Virus record (IMG/VR): IMGVR_UViG_3300013102_000003
Location: 104,557-168,556 of that record
Direction: 5' to 3' (one strand)
DNA length: 64,000 nucleotides
From: a virus
Shown piece by piece: positions 36,501 through 43,793 of the stretch. The stretch's first letter is position 1. The number at the start of each line of letters is the position of its first letter. The notes below the pieces were generated by a model that searched no databases, was not told the DNA's origin, and worked only from the letters and a program-made list of their open reading frames with translations. A program made the position numbers and the translations under genes.

Positions 36501-36913
36501 CAGCCCTTACGGTTGGCGGGTACGCTTGGGCCAGAGGTGGTTTTGACTTTGAGAACTTCAACGCCATGAAGCACGCCATCACATCTTGGAAGCTGAGAAT
36601 GCCTACCCGACCGTTCCCCGGCCAGTCGCAGGCTGAGTTTAATGCTCTGAAGCAGAAGTTCGCTGAGTTGTCCGCAAGAGCTACAATGCAGAACTACCGT
36701 GACGGAACGCACCCGACTCCGCGTGACTTTGCGGATATCGGTCGTCCAAGTGGTCGAACCACTAAGGACATGAACTGGTTCGGCAAGAAGATGCTCAAGG
36801 GCAGTAGCTGGATGGGTGAGTTCGTGTTGAACGCTGACGGAAAGCCGAACCCCTACTCCGTAGACGGTGCCCCGGTGACTGAGGTTGCGCAGGCAGCACC
36901 GAGTGGTGTATAG
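27539..36913 (+). CDS. Giant polyvalent virion protein with ART-like and UvrD-type helicase domains, 3124 aa
   Basis: ATG 27539 comes 4 nt after the portal stop. In order: a small barrel module (residues 1-95); Pro/Ala/Glu linkers; an ADP-ribosyltransferase-like domain (about 818-940) with YHG, GGFYLTD and a final TQYVILN, where the usual catalytic Glu position may be Gln; a superfamily-1A helicase (about 1470-2060) with Walker A AKAGAGKTST, Walker B LFLDEAQD, GDADQAIYGF, TAHKAKGLEWDRV and NYVAVTRA, with a small inserted domain; barrel modules again; at least five copies of a 45-65 residue repeat containing API-GST and a late Trp; and a C-terminal domain (2850-3098) with GNAT-like features. 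The place between portal and protease suggests packaging into the head and injection with DNA, as proposed for polyvalent proteins. Confidence 0.88.
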   Translation: MAWNISKAKRQALVKLQLRDKNGKFIEMGGGVKWYSSRLKKVISGTVVGTKGENALVRLHKENPTHEPALVSVPARSIEPIDAKATLPGKGEKSNLDTPEFEKPEAVGKIKGDDAEVDPNTESDHEKSVSEVSPEEMRAMPKGTVLRSFKGQMAGFIKQDGDNWEHILSNGTPSGNVSTSASIKNTDTFQNHVFSPEGTPIAAPHDGGNGNSGDSGNGGSGDGPDKPTGDDDSAENYSISETSDGNTYISKKDGSELYSPARELQVGDEVFAPAGADETKPFSIGRNWATKGAERLNNDGPKLGKVIAVEGDRYAVVQMAGGHTIPDRRNPDEQTDTVTIGLSNRVIKATPGLKEALGDKLGDTNYGDRPSDEDQEITPNDPAAQSDHEGREATPEQIAEEDAQGAAPEQEQAPEAVDPKTAKAVLTHRITGAAKDELEFGIENMESDGVDPGIRMSGSKAEVYDVDKAIFTVDGPLGVLDDNLMDNVYQGSHKAIAKAQQRGLQRFRDVLTKHKGEKPAKTEAAPEKPADEGNAPQPEAPNAPEAPQSAPEAAPAPETPENADKPSEDAPKAPEQAPAPEAQAPEADAPAEAPKEAPTTAATPSKAIVEGVGRVEQDMEDIDSSNLQGEELAAALEEAKYSFNDANGEQWTVSADRAGEGDWSYNLTDQEGSDKGNWIAANYDGSAEIAKDIEKTVNGGAASRAEPAAEAKPEADAPTPDAPESYNENGLTAEEQAQVTAYGRMIGRAESAGQFERADALSGQLADLVAKGESRKNGSDSKDSAPAEKPAEAPQSAPEAPKANVSLDDLEKQAKADGDTVLYHGGLPEGTTLDGIDLNRNGTQQNRRGQSYGGFYLTDESSKSWSDKYAKERNGVMHGFAIDKNARIDDRGSEQIDRISAEDRAKAAETSDIIKGKDLLGRTQYVILNKDVVKGVGETNIKEDKASENAPDAPTASKPEAAPESAPEAPESAFLNGYDIDADSELGTVERDVDGQDFTMMNTSRDLLNALPVGSTVTTLDPEKMDAGQPVVKAGPNTWGRSRSLGDHTWDIFADNQMLEYGVHTGIRMPDHAENDFTPQELADINRQAERERAEEAASEKRYQQRQTEREAKQNATPVDEATPEATPAPTQAPLVRGEQGEIKLSGVRKQTKRDDKSTQHVKTLDKLEEGDRVSHTNARGEKSTYQKHADGTWDEIDPNDEFPEDSPIREAIPASEIADIHKRGDLKVTKAGEEEQVDAPAQAPAPEQAPEAAPAPDAAPETDATPEADAPEEVKYSRILAPDVRRTVSNYANEHGDDAGFRVVNGSTIEVTDLDKAQQAFRDMVSELDQPGTSRAANISRNRVQREARAMLVRLNTEIENRDRDNSKAQPVNGDPDFTPIDGKVTVQPDGSQKFTSTKTKRDEAKKAQEEAGQEPSDVQDAELDDNAPEQEKVDPISDEQAGRVLESLTAENPLPEGIERHVPEAVEGEDYAPTQQQQDVIDAVLGGLNTLVQAKAGAGKTSTLRAIARRLKLTRPDAKIGYIAFNKSVQLEANGSMPNNTEARTGHSIAMAWAQEWMQKRLAPKTLQNPTGSLSRPSDWADHLGIHTTLDNNGKAFATNSQAMAVKRTLDTYAFSGDDNIGAHHLPESVKEMPEHIQDAVLDFASAAWFDMKDRNGKLRMTLDQIRKQWALSRPDFSKPGSGLSRPVSVLFLDEAQDTPPVLAKVIADQKNVQKVIVGDADQAIYGFTGATDYLSEAEGDVELPLNKSWRFGPAVADMGNRFLQIAESPQRVVGGGDSKIVENMQDADAVLVRSNGGMLGEIGSELERGRVVGVSEKTKDDLKSLIATARYLRDGGRAPRSLHEDLADFHSWGEFMQEVDRGDDQNLAKIARMIDTFGLDKMDELIDSVVATGGSVFNAITFEDHPTVGLIARGDTFPARTFMRDAGFRWVNDPSGAIIPAGRNNAGQREKVWAAAGTPAERQAKLDRAKELGASTEPDVVISTAHKAKGLEWDRVRIGDDFWAPKVDPDTGEVEMVKPEELRLNYVAVTRAAKELDLGSLAWVLDHSDENGGIVPSATEKDVTPSLQSGDEDRTKSPVKSAPEEVAPEEAPALVEPDVAPEPEVAPEPENPYNENGLTDVEQSTLDYANRRLDRARQGSDTASIDDLEREVNNIMEHGERRNAGETLPEYDPEPIRDEAEEVPEVEDAPATTEHIPMGRRTRRDYSGVILKDANGAELSHGDMIGHRTHGPVQITGMTPASGRVQFINPKTGHTGSVDTSRVTRIDASAPEAATPETPSAGIPDVPGTLFIDPATGKKAFIDKHGNMVVKGDRVVDSRNGNAGEVVGVYRAADGGAWPAIKFDGEAGGPRRVKGHLVHKEGSEETSPAPEAPVTPEVAPAPEAPSAPEAPSAPEVPETVVDAPEAAPADAPSGRSLTGTRTEIHNALNAAPIGSTVLNTMNGRVLTKLQDNVWGSDGVGSHTSLDLARSASIAQVQNPFEITLAEAAPSAPEVTPTVDATPAGPSTPVSPQGPVSVQLGQSESERLDAILNAPIGSTLRGANSLRTYTKRDDDEWFSDTGVTSVPWTNSEMAGISDPTSARGVTTLTTPTAPDAPVAPSPETVAPVRLQGFTAIAPDTALPGDVVGRRDVLSNAPIGTKLGGPSGTFMEKVGPDEWHNAAMDHRWTSQDVALLSTSGGWTLNPSGVATQPEGTLPADPAERLSFVEGLHEGSTLSRNGLKFTKIGPNQWKSDFTGTIYGDNDMADLGRENYGSWNVVAAEKAVEPEGIHPGLPDGSFLPNSEGSTTGLRRVGADRWEMIRNGESTGRFSNDETAQMLMDMNGTTVQAPPPVASPKVDFGPMDFGISNFPGGKSFGDWILENQGDFSNLTIDQKQAVKDSYKAFIEHLNTRLPEGVRAEQSGSISFGSTNMRHSMAFYKGNVHLGNADRDFNANYFDARTGARVSHVHHSLYQISDQGGGISSAFLKASKELYRQMGVDRITIHAALTVGGYAWARGGFDFENFNAMKHAITSWKLRMPTRPFPGQSQAEFNALKQKFAELSARATMQNYRDGTHPTPRDFADIGRPSGRTTKDMNWFGKKMLKGSSWMGEFVLNADGKPNPYSVDGAPVTEVAQAAPSGV

Positions 36914-36942
36914 TAATGGTAAACCTAGAGAAAGGACTTACA

Positions 36943-37461
36943 ATGTTGAGTGAAAGAGGCGTAGAGATACGCAGAATCCGCGATCAGATCACGGAGATCC
37001 ACGAAGCGTGGGTTGAAGAGATGGAGTCCAAGGTTCCATACAACGCCAACGAGGACGCGGACTACAATGAGCACCACGTAGTCATGGACGCGACAGCGGA
37101 GCAGGAGAAGGTCTTCCAAGACCGCATTGCCCCTCTGGAGAAGCGTCTTGCGGAACTGCTGAATGACCCGGCCAACGATGAGACGGATCTTGTGTCCAAG
37201 GTTTCAGACTCGGTGGACTTTCATCTGGCAGTCAACGGAGATGCTGTCCAGATGCTGGTCAAGCACGACTTCGATGAAGGTCTGCTCAGCTATCGGGAGA
37301 AGGGTGAGTGGGTTCCGGTCAAGCCGGGAGACGACCTCCCAGCCCTTGATGAGGCTGACCTGCTTGAAGTGGTCGGAGACGCCACAGAGATCTGGGACGA
37401 AAAGGAAGGATCGGAGATTAATCTCTTTGACTTCAGTTCGGTACTTCTAGACGAAGCATAA
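36943..37461 (+). CDS. Hypothetical acidic protein, 172 aa
   Basis: ATG 36943 lies 6 nt after AAAGGA and is preferred to ATG 36916, which has no SD. The first 85 residues are helical and coiled-coil-like, and the rest is acidic and mixed. It sits between two putative injected proteins and could be a virion component. Not recognised. Confidence 0.75.
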   Translation: MLSERGVEIRRIRDQITEIHEAWVEEMESKVPYNANEDADYNEHHVVMDATAEQEKVFQDRIAPLEKRLAELLNDPANDETDLVSKVSDSVDFHLAVNGDAVQMLVKHDFDEGLLSYREKGEWVPVKPGDDLPALDEADLLEVVGDATEIWDEKEGSEINLFDFSSVLLDEA

Positions 37462-37471
37462 ACACAAATGA

Positions 37472-37505
37472 GGACGCCCATTGCGACAAGCGGTGGGCGT
37501 CCTTT
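37472..37505 (+). terminator. Intrinsic terminator
   Basis: GGACGCCC / GGGCGTCC (37472-37479 / 37495-37502), extendable inward to 13 bp by two G·U pairs, is followed by TTTG. An extended -10 promoter begins 2-5 nt later. Confidence 0.85.
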
Positions 37506-37506
37506 G

Positions 37507-37550
37507 TGGTATACTGTAGACTACCGATAAAATATGTTTAAGTAGGCTTG
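37507..37550 (+). promoter_or_regulatory. Extended -10 promoter
   Basis: TGGTATACT (-10 at 37510-37515) has no convincing -35. It follows directly after a terminator and precedes the gene at 37551. Confidence 0.65.
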
Positions 37551-39992
37551 ATGTCTGATATTACACCGTCCGCCTCTGACCTGTCCATGGAAGGCGAAAC
37601 TTTGGCTAACGATTACCACTGGCGCAGTACTAAAGCAAAGAAGCAACTCAGAGACCGTTTCGGGCGCTGGATCTCCCTAGGAGCCAACGTGCGCTTCCGT
37701 GGCGACGGCGCAGAGCAGTCCGGTGTGGTTACCAGCGTCATCGACGGCAAGGCCTATGTCGATCAGAAGAACCTCGATGGTACGGTCACACAGAAGATCA
37801 TTGACCCGTCCGCCATCCGCGTTATCGCGTCGAAGGCAACCCTGCCACCGGACGGCAAGAAGATCCGTGACGAGGACAACAACTTCGCTGCTGCCCTGAA
37901 GACCCCTGAATTCCAGAACGCCCTCACAACGAACGGTGAGGCCGTGATTGAGCGTGCGGATGGCTATGCCCTCTCCGCAGAGTTGCAGGACGATGCACAG
38001 GGCGGCGAGAATGATGTCAAGGACGGAACTGAGCCGGAGCCTCACGAGGACAAGTCCACTGGCAACAATATCATGTACCAGCTTTTCGCGCCCGGTGGCC
38101 GAAGCCTTGGACAGTACGGACAGGCCGCAGTAGGTGACTTCGATGCCATGGTCTCGGAGGACCAGATCGGCCAGACCGCTGACACCAACCCTACAGGCGG
38201 TGGAGAAGCTGCCCCTGCCGCTGTAGCCGCCTCTGTCTCCATCTCCGGAGAAGAGAAGCCGTACCGTGTCCCGGAGTCCGTCAAGAGCGACATCCAGTCC
38301 ACGATTGCCAGCCTGTCCGTTGAGCTACCAGAGGCTGACCTAGCTGTGGCGACACGTCTTGCCAATGATTCTACCGTTTCCCTCTCAGATGTAGAATGGG
38401 TTCACGGGTTTTTCTCAGAACATGACCTAGATGAGAAAATCAGGGGCGGGTTCAAGGGCCGCAAGTGGGCCTCCAAGATTGTTGACTCCGGTGACGAAAT
38501 TACCGCACCCGATGACATTGAGGTTGACACACACCCGAAGTACACCTTTGACGACGACACCTACGGGTACTTTGCTGTCGGCAGGGATGCCGGGTCGAGC
38601 ATTGTCAACAAGCTTCTCGCTGTAGACTATGAGACCGGTGAGGTCTACTCGTGGTCACCTGACGGGTTCTGTGCCATCCCGGACATGGACATGAAAGAAG
38701 TGGACGAACCACAGATCATCCCGATTGACGAGATGACGGCTGATGAGTTCGCCCACTGGCTGGACTCCGGCAGTGCCGAAGAGTTTGATATTCTTGATAC
38801 AAATCCTGAAGAGCGAAACCTGTTCACTCTGGCTGATGCGGAGATAGACTATGATGAGCTAGACCGATCATACTCTATCATTGCTGCTGCCGGTGACGGA
38901 GTGTATACCCCTGTTGAGCGTTCCCAGAATGCCAAAGTACAGCAGCGCGGCGCTGGCGGCAAGTTCGGTGAGACTCCGGACGCTGCCCCTGCCGTACCTG
39001 AGGGTGAAGAACCCAAGGTTCAGAAGGCTAGACTGCCTGTAGAGCTTCCCATCGTCGCTGACCCTGCCGCACGTATCGCTGAATGGCTCTCAACAGCCGC
39101 TGAAGCCCCCGTGGTGGCCGCAGGAGAGGCTTCAGGTACTCCCGAGTACACTGAGGAAGATCAGGCCGTAGAAGACGCTGCAACAGGCCCCACAGACGAG
39201 GCCCTGTACTTCGCCATTGTTGACGAGATCGACAAGTCGGCTGTACTCGATGCAATTGCCATTGTCAAGTCAAACGGACAGCCGTCTGCATTCATCCGTC
39301 AGGGTGGAGCATGGGTTGCGTCTCCGGATACACTCACACTGCTTCAGGGTGCTACCCCGCCGACTGTGGTCGAGCTTCCTGATCCTGCAACCGTCAAGAC
39401 GGTTCTTGAGCAGATCGATGCCCACGACGCTGGAGGCGACACCACGCCTGACCCTGAGGAAGCAGCACTTCCCAAGCCCGGTGAGGTTCCGCTGGCAGCT
39501 TCAGGTTACGCACTGGCTGATGGGTCATACACTATCATTGATGTAGATGACCTAAAGGAAGCAGTTGTTGCATCCGCTGCAACCGCTGACATCTTCGTGA
39601 AGGCCCACATCCGCAAGCGTGCCCGTGCACTCAACCGTATGGATGTTGTTCCAGCGGAATGGCGCGAATTCTCGCTTGCAGAGATTGGCGAACTGACTGC
39701 CGAGCGCAATGCTTACGGCGAGTTTGGTGAAATCCTGACGGCGTCCGCTGGACCTAAGCACGGCCACGGCAACGCGGCACAGCTACAGGCCTACTGGACC
39801 ACCGGAAAGGGCGCTCTCAAGATCCGCTGGGGTACCAAGGGTGATCTTACCAGAGCACACAAGCATTTGGCAAAGTACGTTGGACCGCAGCGCTCATGGG
39901 GCCTCGCCCAGAACTACCACAGGAGCCTCTTCGGAGTCTACAACCACACACACGATGTTGCAACCGGACAGTACGTTCCGAGAAGAAAGTAG
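37551..39992 (+). CDS. Virion-associated accessory protein, 813 aa
   Basis: ATG 37551 is preferred over the TTG just before it. Residues ~15-110 resemble the N-terminal barrel module of the giant protein (D-x-x-GRWI-x-LG, GVVTSVIDGKAYV, then KATLP), so the two share ancestry. The middle contains several acidic domains joined by Pro/Ala linkers. The C-terminal 80 residues (KHGHGNAAQLQAYWTTGKGA, then KIRWGTKGD and YVGPQRSWGLAQNYH) form a domain I have seen at the ends of actinophage head proteins. It is likely packaged or injected, or helps head assembly. Confidence 0.75.
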   Translation: MSDITPSASDLSMEGETLANDYHWRSTKAKKQLRDRFGRWISLGANVRFRGDGAEQSGVVTSVIDGKAYVDQKNLDGTVTQKIIDPSAIRVIASKATLPPDGKKIRDEDNNFAAALKTPEFQNALTTNGEAVIERADGYALSAELQDDAQGGENDVKDGTEPEPHEDKSTGNNIMYQLFAPGGRSLGQYGQAAVGDFDAMVSEDQIGQTADTNPTGGGEAAPAAVAASVSISGEEKPYRVPESVKSDIQSTIASLSVELPEADLAVATRLANDSTVSLSDVEWVHGFFSEHDLDEKIRGGFKGRKWASKIVDSGDEITAPDDIEVDTHPKYTFDDDTYGYFAVGRDAGSSIVNKLLAVDYETGEVYSWSPDGFCAIPDMDMKEVDEPQIIPIDEMTADEFAHWLDSGSAEEFDILDTNPEERNLFTLADAEIDYDELDRSYSIIAAAGDGVYTPVERSQNAKVQQRGAGGKFGETPDAAPAVPEGEEPKVQKARLPVELPIVADPAARIAEWLSTAAEAPVVAAGEASGTPEYTEEDQAVEDAATGPTDEALYFAIVDEIDKSAVLDAIAIVKSNGQPSAFIRQGGAWVASPDTLTLLQGATPPTVVELPDPATVKTVLEQIDAHDAGGDTTPDPEEAALPKPGEVPLAASGYALADGSYTIIDVDDLKEAVVASAATADIFVKAHIRKRARALNRMDVVPAEWREFSLAEIGELTAERNAYGEFGEILTASAGPKHGHGNAAQLQAYWTTGKGALKIRWGTKGDLTRAHKHLAKYVGPQRSWGLAQNYHRSLFGVYNHTHDVATGQYVPRRK

Positions 39993-39997
39993 TATCC

Positions 39998-41599
39998 ATG
40001 AAAATCATGCCAAACTTTGACGAGGAAATCGTCAAGTCGCTAGCCTTTGATGAAGCCATGGTTGCTTCCGCTGCTGTAGCGGCGTCAGAGTTCTCCAGCA
40101 TCAACGAAATCGAAACCACGCTCTACACATTTGATGAAGAGCTTGGCCAGTACCGTGACGTTGACGGAAACGCACCCGTTGTTGCCGCAATCATTGCGTC
40201 TGCTGTTGTCCCCTCCGGTGGCCGCTTTATCATCCCTCTCGCTGTACCGGAAGAGGTTTCCTCCGGTGATGAACGTTCCTTTAAGAAAGACTCTATCACA
40301 ACCCGTGATCTTCCGCTACCCCTAATGTGGCAGATCAAGACTGGTGCAGGTCACGAAGGATCTGTAGTCGTTGGGCGTATCGATTCCATCGAACGCCTTG
40401 AGAACGGTCTTGGAAATGCACGCGGTGTATTTGATGTTGGACCCTATGGACGAGAAGCAGAGCGAATGGTTCGCGGTAAGTTCCTCCGTGGAGTTTCCGT
40501 TGACCTCGACAAATTTGAGGCAGAGGTTGAGGAAGAGCCTGAAAAAGAGCTATCCAAGAAGGATGACCTCCCTGCAAAGAAACAAAACTCCATTAAGAAC
40601 GAAAAGATTGTCGTTGACTCTGCTCGACTAATGGGTATCACCATCGTACCAAAACCAGCATTTCAGGAGTGCTACATTATGATTGAAGAAGAGCCAATTC
40701 TGGAGCTTGAAGAGCTTCCTCTCGCTGAGGGAATCTACGAGGAAATCCCAGAGGATTACGAATACCAGCTTGCGGCTCTTGCTGCATCGGCTGCTCCAGT
40801 TGTCCCGCCCAAGTCGTGGTTCAAGGACCCCGGACTGTCACAGGCAACACCGCTGACCATCACAGATGACGGTAAGGTCTTTGGACACATTGCCGCGTGG
40901 CAGACCTCCCACATTGGTATGCCCGGACGTGGCGTCAAGCCACCGCGCTCTGCATCCCAGTACGCGTACTTCCGAAACGGCGTTCTGCGCACGGATGAAG
41001 GTGACGTTCAGGTTGGGCAGCTAACCCTTGCTGGCGGGCACGCATCCCTACAGGCGTCTGCTGACGAAGCTATCAAACACTATGATGACACGGCTTCTGC
41101 TGTGGCTGACGTGGTTGCTGGCGAAGACCAGTTCGGCATCTGGGTTTCGGGGTCTCTCCGTCCAGAGGTGACACCCTCACAGATCCGTGCGTTCCGTGCG
41201 TCCTCACCGTCCGGTGACTGGCGTCCGATCAATGGCCGTCTGGAGCTTGTAGCCGTCTGCCAAGTGAATGTACCGGGATTCCCGATTGCACGCGCTATTA
41301 CGGCCTCCGGTGGCGTTCCGGGAGCACTCGTTGCTGCTGGTGCCGCGTACCTTGCTGAACTCCGTGAGGACAACAAGCTTTCTGAGCTTGATCGTAGACT
41401 ATCTAAGATCGAAGCAACGGAGCTATCCTCCAAGGCTGAAGCGGCTCGCGGTCGCATGGGTGCTCTTGTCACTCAGCGCAACGCTGAACTGTCTTCCAAG
41501 GCTGACGCCGCACGTGCCCGCATGATGTCTACTCGCCAGTCCGCTGACGCAGAGCTTGCGGCCAGCGTAGCACGTTTGCGAGCAAAGTTCAATAGCTAG
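39998..41599 (+). CDS. Capsid maturation protease, 533 aa
   Basis: ATG 39998 lies 5 nt after the previous stop. The longer open frame upstream is a shadow. Residues 100-240 fit a HK97-type prohead protease (GHEGSVVVGRIDSIERLENG, A-x-GVFDVG, FLRGVSVDLD and a final MGITIVPKPAFQ), with the His and the Ser of GVSVD as probable catalytic residues. Residues 290-460 are the extended region usual in actinophage versions, and the C-terminus is a coiled coil that may act as a scaffold. It cleaves capsid precursors during head maturation. Confidence 0.88.
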   Translation: MKIMPNFDEEIVKSLAFDEAMVASAAVAASEFSSINEIETTLYTFDEELGQYRDVDGNAPVVAAIIASAVVPSGGRFIIPLAVPEEVSSGDERSFKKDSITTRDLPLPLMWQIKTGAGHEGSVVVGRIDSIERLENGLGNARGVFDVGPYGREAERMVRGKFLRGVSVDLDKFEAEVEEEPEKELSKKDDLPAKKQNSIKNEKIVVDSARLMGITIVPKPAFQECYIMIEEEPILELEELPLAEGIYEEIPEDYEYQLAALAASAAPVVPPKSWFKDPGLSQATPLTITDDGKVFGHIAAWQTSHIGMPGRGVKPPRSASQYAYFRNGVLRTDEGDVQVGQLTLAGGHASLQASADEAIKHYDDTASAVADVVAGEDQFGIWVSGSLRPEVTPSQIRAFRASSPSGDWRPINGRLELVAVCQVNVPGFPIARAITASGGVPGALVAAGAAYLAELREDNKLSELDRRLSKIEATELSSKAEAARGRMGALVTQRNAELSSKADAARARMMSTRQSADAELAASVARLRAKFNS

Positions 41600-41604
41600 A
41601 GCTT

Positions 41605-41638
41605 AGGGCCTCCCGTTACACACGGGAGGCCCTTTCTC
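41605..41638 (+). terminator. Intrinsic terminator
   Basis: AGGGCCTCCCGT / ACGGGAGGCCCT (41605-41616 / 41622-41633) is a 12 bp stem with a TTCTC tail, closing the protease transcript. Confidence 0.9.
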
Positions 41639-41815
41639 ATTGTACGCCATTAAGCGTGCTCTGTCAAGCAAAACTTGCTGCACACCCATTTTTTTATGAT
41701 ATACTGGAGTCATACTTTAAGCGCGAAGTGTCTAGAACGCTCGCCCTTCTGCTGAATGTCACTAAAACACCCGATGGACATATTCGTCCACCTCTATAAA
41801 TCTAAGGAGGGAACT
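41639..41815 (+). promoter_or_regulatory. Promoter and leader of the major capsid gene
   Basis: TGATATACT (-10 at 41700-41705) follows a T7 run, with a poor -35 candidate TTGCTG at 19 bp. The leader is about 100 nt, longer than elsewhere, and ends in CTAAGGAGG (41802-41810), the strongest SD in the structural region. An in-frame ATG at 41756 within the leader lacks an SD. Confidence 0.7.
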
Positions 41816-43741
41816 GTGGATTCAATCCGTGAAAACCTTGATCGCCTAGCCGATCTGTCACCGGAAGAACTCTCAGCCCTACAGGAAAAGATTGTGGCCG
41901 AATTTGGTTCGCTTTCAGATTCCGTTGGAGACAATCCCACACGCGAAGTCGTAGATGCTATGAACGAATTGGCTGACGCTAACGATGTAGTCGTTAACGA
42001 GACAGACCGTCGTGTAGCTGAGACAGCCGAACTCGCATCCGCTGCTGAAGAAGCAATTTCCCGCATGACTGCTGGAGATGCCGAAGCTGAAGCAACAGAT
42101 GTCGCAGAAGGCGAAGAGACCGGCTCAGAAGAAGAACTCGCAGCCCCTGACGCTCCAGAGGAAGAGGAAGAAGCACCCGCTGAAGCCCCTGCCGAAGGAA
42201 CCGAAGAGGAAGAAGCTGGCGAGACTCCGGCAGAAGAAGACGAAGAGAAGAAGAAGGACCTAAAGCCCTTCTCCGCTGAGTCTGAGACTGCTGCTGAAGC
42301 CGTAGTAGACGCTCCAGCCGAAGCTGAAGCATCTGTCGAAGAAGCACCAGAGGCTGAAAGCGCCCCTGAAACCCCTAATGAAGTTGTAGCAGAATTCGCT
42401 ACAGAAGAGTCTAACACAGAAAGCCCGGTGGAAACAGTGACCGCCTCCACAACACCAGAAGAGCTTGCATTTGAAGCTCCCGCAGAGCTACGCCCTGCAC
42501 CTAAGGCTGCTAAGGCCCCAATCGTAATTACTGCTGGTGCTGACCTTCCGGGCATCACAGCAGGCTCCGAGCTTTCCAGCATCTCTGATGTTGCACAGGC
42601 TCTTCTTTCCCGCAAGCACGGCATGGGCCGCACTTCCGGTGGAGACGGCGAGCAGCACACCGTTGCACGCTTCGCAACTTCCTTCCCAGACAGCCGTATG
42701 CTCTTCAGCAACGATGTTGAAGGTAACCGCGCCAAGATCAACAACGTTGTCTCCCCTGAGGCCGTTGTTGCTGCCGGTGGCCTTACCGCTCCGGTTGACA
42801 CCTCCTACGACATCTTCGAGCTTGGCGAGACTTCTGTCCGCCCAGTCCGTGACGCTCTCGCCGTATTCGGTGCAGATCGTGGTGGCCTCCGCTTCATGAC
42901 CCCACCGCTGCTTACTGACCTGAACGGTGCAGTTTCCGTTTGGACCATGCAGGATGACATCGACGCCTCCACACCTGAAGGCCCGAACCCGGTCAAGCCT
43001 TGCCTCCGCGTTGCAGCAGGCGTTGAAGTTACCGTCTACACCGACGCTATCCCGCTCTGCCTCACCTTCGGTAACCTTGGCGCACGCGCCTACCCGGAGC
43101 TTGTTGAGCGCCACACCCAGCTTGGAATGGTTCAGCACGCACGTTTCGCTGAGACCCGCCTGCTTACCCGCATCGGTGCCCTCTCCACACAGGTTACAGC
43201 CGGTGCAGAGCTTGGCGCAGCACGCGACATCTTCGTCCAGATCGAACAGGCAGCTTCTGCTTACCGCAGCCGCTACCGTCTTGACCCGAAGTCCCCGCTT
43301 CGCGTTATCTTCCCTGAGTGGTTCAAGAATGCACTCCGTGCAGACCTGACCAAGCAGCTTCCGGGAGATGGCCGCGACGGTACCTTCAACCTTGGCGAGT
43401 CCGAGATCAACAAGTGGTTCACCACTCGTCAGATCAACGTTTCTTGGCACCTTGACGGCGAGACCGGCCAGATCTTCGGATCACAGGCTGATGGCGCTCT
43501 TCTCGGATTCCCGACCGACGTTATCTGGTACCTCTTCTCTGAGGGCACCTTCGTATTCCTTGATGGCGGAACACTGGACCTCGGACTTGTCCGCGACTCC
43601 ACCCTGAACGGCACCAACGATTACAAGATCTTCCTCGAAACTTTCGAGGGCGTTGCCAAGGTCGGCGTAGAGTCCCTACGCGTCAAGTCCACCCTGAAGA
43701 TCAAGGGTTCATCCTCCGCTACTACTGTAGTTGCAGGCTAG
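41816..43741 (+). CDS. Major capsid protein with long acidic N-terminal region, 641 aa
   Basis: GTG 41816 sits 5 nt after TAAGGAGG; ATG 41756 is rejected. Residues 1-225 are helical and then extremely Glu/Ala/Pro-rich, like a built-in scaffold (delta) domain. From about residue 240 a HK97-fold major capsid sequence follows (LTAPVDTSYDIFELGETSVRPV, FMTPP, AYRSRYRLDPKSPLRVIFPEW, FEGVAKVG near the end). The acidic part is probably removed by the protease encoded upstream. Confidence 0.9.
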   Translation: MDSIRENLDRLADLSPEELSALQEKIVAEFGSLSDSVGDNPTREVVDAMNELADANDVVVNETDRRVAETAELASAAEEAISRMTAGDAEAEATDVAEGEETGSEEELAAPDAPEEEEEAPAEAPAEGTEEEEAGETPAEEDEEKKKDLKPFSAESETAAEAVVDAPAEAEASVEEAPEAESAPETPNEVVAEFATEESNTESPVETVTASTTPEELAFEAPAELRPAPKAAKAPIVITAGADLPGITAGSELSSISDVAQALLSRKHGMGRTSGGDGEQHTVARFATSFPDSRMLFSNDVEGNRAKINNVVSPEAVVAAGGLTAPVDTSYDIFELGETSVRPVRDALAVFGADRGGLRFMTPPLLTDLNGAVSVWTMQDDIDASTPEGPNPVKPCLRVAAGVEVTVYTDAIPLCLTFGNLGARAYPELVERHTQLGMVQHARFAETRLLTRIGALSTQVTAGAELGAARDIFVQIEQAASAYRSRYRLDPKSPLRVIFPEWFKNALRADLTKQLPGDGRDGTFNLGESEINKWFTTRQINVSWHLDGETGQIFGSQADGALLGFPTDVIWYLFSEGTFVFLDGGTLDLGLVRDSTLNGTNDYKIFLETFEGVAKVGVESLRVKSTLKIKGSSSATTVVAG

Positions 43742-43793
43742 TAGTAAATCAATAGTAACAGTAGCTGGACTCAGAATCAACTAAGGAATCAAC

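Noticed and set aside
41756-41815. ATG 41756 as start of the major capsid gene
   Set aside because: It lacks an SD, while GTG 41816 sits right behind TAAGGAGG.
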